From the NCBI RefSeq assembly GCF_020991325.1, contig NZ_JAJMLX010000004.1, positions 1-52,977 of the forward strand: DNA of 52,977 nt, written 5' to 3'. Shown here one piece after another: positions 50,332 to 52,977 of the stretch (position 1 is the stretch's first letter; the number at the start of each line of letters is the position of its first letter). A program made the translations under genes and the position numbers. The notes below the pieces were generated by a model. That model worked only from the letters and a program-made list of their open reading frames with translations. It searched no databases and was not told the DNA's origin. The DNA comes from Bordetella petrii (lineage in GTDB: Bacteria; Pseudomonadota; Gammaproteobacteria; Burkholderiales; Burkholderiaceae_B).

Positions 50332-51861
50332 TCACCACCTTCCCCCGGCCCCGCCGCCGCCGCTGGAACCTCCGCCAAAGCTGCCTCCGGAACTGCTGCT
50401 GCCCCCGCCGCCGCCCGAGCTGCTGGAACTGGATTTGCTTTGCAGCTTGGCCAAGGCCACCATGCCCAGCGATAGGGTGTAGTCGCAGAAGGCGCATTCC
50501 TGCATGCGCTCGCCCACGCCTTCCTGGCTGCGGGTGGCGCGCTTGCGCACCTTGATGTCCGGTTTCTGCAGGGTTTGCCCATGGCACTGGGGGCAAACGC
50601 TGTAGCGCTTGGTGTTTTCACCGGGGAAATCGATGAGCTGGACACGGCCCGCGGCCTTGTCCAGCCAGATTTCATACGATCTGGCGCCCAGTTTTTCTTC
50701 GCGCATCTGCAGTTCCGTCAGGTACCGCTTCACGTCGGCGCGCTTGATGCTGTCGCGATTGACCCGCGACCAGTTGCCAGGCGCGGCGGGGGGGATTTCC
50801 CGCAGGCGGGCATTCTTGCGGTGCCTGGCCAAGTTGTAATAGGCCTTGTAGGCCACCGGCGACAACAGCAGCGGCACCAGGCTCAGGCGCGCGTACGCCA
50901 CTAGCATGTCCAGGCCGGTTTTCCGGTCGCGGGTGCTTTTCTTCAGGTACTGGCTGCAGCCGTGGTAGTGGAACAGCAGCAGCAGCGTGCCGAACGCGGC
51001 AATGAAGTAGGGCAGGTTCTTGAACCGGTAGACCTGGTCGACCACTTCCAGGAAAACGAACACGAACAGGGTCAGAAACAACAGGAATAGGTAGGTGAAC
51101 AGGGCAAACCAGAATGAATGCGACTTGTATGGGGTGCGCCGGGCTTTGTACTTTTTCAGTACGCGCCTGCGCGCCATGGTCATCCAGCCCATGGCGAAGC
51201 CATACAGTGCCAGCACGGACAGGCCTTGTTCTAGCGTGGCGGCGTGACGGTTCCAGAAGGTGGGCCGATAGGCCTGCAGATTGGCCAACTCAAGCTGATG
51301 CGTGGGCGACAGGAACACGCTTTGCACCGCCTTGGCGGCGGCCAGCACGGCCATGTCGGTGTTGCCGGCCTTCAGGTGAGGCACGAGGTAGGTTTCGCCT
51401 ATCTGCTTCAGTAGGGCATCGGGGAAGATGCCTTCAACGCCGTAGCCGCTGATGTACCGGTATTCGCGCCTGTCCATGCTCAGGAACAGCAGCAGCCCGT
51501 TGTCGCTGCCTTGCTTGCCTATGCCCCAGTGGTTGAACAGGTCCAGCGCGAAATCGAAGTCGCTGTCGCCCTGGTAGTCGTTGACCACCACCACGGCGAA
51601 CTCGCTGCCGTTGGCCTGTTCGATGGCGGCGCTGATGGCGTCCAGCTGGGCGCGGGTGTCGCTGGCCAGGTTGCCGTCGGGATCGCTGACGTAATGCGCG
51701 TTGCCCTGGTTTTTGGGGTTGGGCACGGATTCGACGGAGTGCTGCGCATGGCTGGCCAGGCACAGCAGCAGGCCGGCCAGCGCGGCAAACAGCAGGACAA
51801 GCCGCCTGTGCATGGCGCGGGACGGGGCGGAAAAGGCGGGAAGGCCGGGAGCCGCCGGCAT
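50332..51861 (-). CDS. TPM domain (YgcG-like) membrane protein
   Basis: A 509-residue protein. The start at 51861 has GGGGAAGG upstream and overlaps the TetR stop (TGATG); a later ATG at 51813 begins the signal-like helix MHRRLVLLFAALAGLLLCL. The TPM domain follows (~40-165): DTRAQLDAISAAIEQANGSE, HWGIGKQGSDNGLLLFLSMD and YRYISGYGVEGIFPDALL. Several transmembrane helices lie in the middle, a CPQCHG-type zinc knuckle later, and the C-terminus is a Ser/Gly tract (SSSSSSGGGGGSSSSGG..) typical of YgcG proteins. Possible role in membrane-protein quality control; not established. Confidence 0.87.
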   Translation of the reverse strand: MPAAPGLPAFSAPSRAMHRRLVLLFAALAGLLLCLASHAQHSVESVPNPKNQGNAHYVSDPDGNLASDTRAQLDAISAAIEQANGSEFAVVVVNDYQGDSDFDFALDLFNHWGIGKQGSDNGLLLFLSMDRREYRYISGYGVEGIFPDALLKQIGETYLVPHLKAGNTDMAVLAAAKAVQSVFLSPTHQLELANLQAYRPTFWNRHAATLEQGLSVLALYGFAMGWMTMARRRVLKKYKARRTPYKSHSFWFALFTYLFLLFLTLFVFVFLEVVDQVYRFKNLPYFIAAFGTLLLLFHYHGCSQYLKKSTRDRKTGLDMLVAYARLSLVPLLLSPVAYKAYYNLARHRKNARLREIPPAAPGNWSRVNRDSIKRADVKRYLTELQMREEKLGARSYEIWLDKAAGRVQLIDFPGENTKRYSVCPQCHGQTLQKPDIKVRKRATRSQEGVGERMQECAFCDYTLSLGMVALAKLQSKSSSSSSGGGGGSSSSGGSFGGGSSGGGGAGGRW

Positions 51862-52550
51862 CAAGCCTTCCCCGAGCGCTTGCCGAAGCCGGGCATGATC
51901 ATGGTAATGACGCGGTCGATCTGGGCCTGGTCCAGTTCATAAGCGGGCGAGTCGGGCAAGGCCTGCCCGGGTTCGCGGCCCAGCAATTCGAAGCGGCGCG
52001 AAAGAGGATCCAGGTTGGCCAGCATGTGGATGGCGGAGCCGCGCGCGAACTCGTAGTGCCAGATGGCCTCTTCGCGGGTGAGGCCGGGAAAGGCCTTGGC
52101 GATGGCGTCGACGAAACGGCGCGGCACGTGCTGGTTCAGGCCGAAGGTGTCGTAGCCGGCGCGGGTGTCGATGCGCATCTGGAACACGCTGCGTACATAC
52201 AGGCTGCCGCCGTCGGCCGAGCGCGACATGGTCAGTATGGGTTCGATCAGTGCGGCCAGGATGCTGCGGGGCTTCAGGGGCTTGCCCTTGGCCCGGAGTT
52301 CCAGCGCGTCGAGCCGGGCCAGGCGTTCCTGGTTGACGTTGCCGGTGATTTCGCGATGGGCCAGGTCGACCAGGCCGTCTTTGGACTGGAAGTAATAGTT
52401 CACCGCCGCGCCGTTGGCGCCCGACGCCGCAGTGATGTCGCGCACGGTGGTGCCGTTGGGGCCCTTGCGCGCCACCAGTTCTTTGGCGGCGGCCAGGATG
52501 GCCTGGCGGCGGGGACTGTTGCGCGTGTCGCTGTCTTCGAGTGCTGGCAT
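51861..52550 (-). CDS. TetR family transcriptional regulator
   Basis: A 229-residue TetR regulator. The N-terminal helix-turn-helix has RRQAILAAAKELVARKG, then TTVRDITAASGANGAAVNYYF and SKDGLVDLAHREI. The ligand domain has YVRSVFQMRIDTRAGYDTFG and EEAIWHYEFARGSAIHMLAN. It is divergent from an amidase gene with an inverted repeat between them, and its stop overlaps the TPM gene, so it likely controls both neighbours. Confidence 0.92.
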   Translation of the reverse strand: MPALEDSDTRNSPRRQAILAAAKELVARKGPNGTTVRDITAASGANGAAVNYYFQSKDGLVDLAHREITGNVNQERLARLDALELRAKGKPLKPRSILAALIEPILTMSRSADGGSLYVRSVFQMRIDTRAGYDTFGLNQHVPRRFVDAIAKAFPGLTREEAIWHYEFARGSAIHMLANLDPLSRRFELLGREPGQALPDSPAYELDQAQIDRVITMIMPGFGKRSGKA

Positions 52551-52640
52551 CGTGCCCTGCGGCGTAATGGTGGGCCCGCCGGTTGCGGGTTTTCACGGAC
52601 GAAATACGGCTTGCGTCCGCACGATACCCGACATCATAAT

Positions 52641-52669
52641 TAAAACAATCATTTCAAACTGATGTTTTA
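52641..52669. promoter_or_regulatory. Probable TetR operator
   Basis: TAAAACAATCA (52641-52651) and TGATGTTTTA (52660-52669) are inverted with one mismatch/gap around 8 nt, in the AT-rich gap between the divergent TetR and amidase genes. Size and position fit a TetR dimer site overlapping the amidase promoter. Confidence 0.6.
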
Positions 52670-52678
52670 TACAAATAT

Positions 52679-52977
52679 ATGACTTTGGTCAGTAATACAT
52701 TCGCCGGCCTGGCATCGCTGTCGGCGGCCGACGCCAGCCGCGGGCTGGAGGCGGGCGAATGGCAGTCGGTCGATTTGCTGCAGGCGGTATTCGAACGTAT
52801 CCGGGCGGTTGACGGGGTTATTCATTCGTATCTGCGCCACGATCGCGACGCGGCCATGGCGGCGGCGCGGGCGGCGGACACGCGTGCCCGGGCAGGACGG
52901 CGCCTGGGGCCCCTGGACGGCATTCCGTTCGCCGTCAAAGACAACATCTATACGGCGGGGCTGCCCACCACGGCGGC
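52679..52977 (+). CDS. Amidase (amidase signature family), 3' truncated by window
   Basis: The first 99 residues only. MTLVSNTFAGLASLSAADAS is followed by GPLDGIPFAVKDNIYTAGLP, which is the amidase signature; the Lys in VKDN is the catalytic Lys of the Ser-cisSer-Lys triad. The Ser residues lie beyond the edge. Family members include AtzF, indoleacetamide hydrolase and GatA; a stand-alone gene under a TetR regulator suggests a catabolic amidase. The cognate ribosome site is weak. Confidence 0.82.
   Translation, partial: MTLVSNTFAGLASLSAADASRGLEAGEWQSVDLLQAVFERIRAVDGVIHSYLRHDRDAAMAAARAADTRARAGRRLGPLDGIPFAVKDNIYTAGLPTTA

Overview
The window is high-GC DNA from a betaproteobacterium, most likely a member of the Alcaligenaceae (Bordetella, Achromobacter or a relative). 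The evidence is five Bug-type periplasmic binding proteins, each beside catabolic or regulatory genes, plus the style of the housekeeping genes (ffh, ampD, trmB). The species cannot be fixed from the sequence alone.

Layout. (1) 1-1019: the 3' end of a polymorphic toxin with a GH-E nuclease tip and its overlapping SUFU-type immunity gene, closed by a large inverted repeat. (2) 1198-5260: a PhzS-like flavin monooxygenase / DUF3237 / Bug operon, divergent from a MarR regulator across a near-perfect palindromic operator, then a glutathione S-transferase. (3) 5274-14163: mostly housekeeping genes: ampD, a PP0621-family protein, a cytochrome c assembly protein, ffh, a Bug/IclR pair, lysM, a methyltransferase, thiS without thiG, proline iminopeptidase and trmB. 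(4) 14233-18439: LysR, CoA-transferase, HMG-CoA-lyase-like enzyme and Bug. (5) 18610-21082: a tRNA-Gly(CCC) gene carrying a decayed integrative island: an integrase reduced to its N-terminus, a hipBA toxin-antitoxin operon, and a second copy of the tRNA 3' end.

(6) 21128-34933: two complete Fur-box/FecI/FecR/TonB-receptor iron-signalling modules facing each other. Between them lies a type VI secretion cargo cluster: vgrG, three unrecognised ORFs, a PAAR tip gene and a YciI-like gene. (7) 34950-42407: a LysR regulator divergent from an operon pairing two members of the poorly characterised UGSC (seleno)protein group with a CaiB CoA-transferase, a Bug receptor, a thioredoxin-reductase-like flavoprotein and an MFS exporter. 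(8) 42612-50316: a TAXI-TRAP transporter, a LysR regulator, and a second catabolic operon (isocitrate-lyase/PEP-mutase family enzyme, amidohydrolase, Bug, SDR). (9) 50332-52977: a TPM-domain membrane protein coupled to a TetR regulator, which diverges from an amidase cut by the window edge.

The recurring theme is small organic-acid or aromatic catabolic operons, each with its own capture protein and regulator. Interbacterial competition genes and iron-signalling genes are inserted among them. The least explained parts are the UGSC / thioredoxin-reductase operon (36026-41005) and the vgrG cargo genes (28025-29937).
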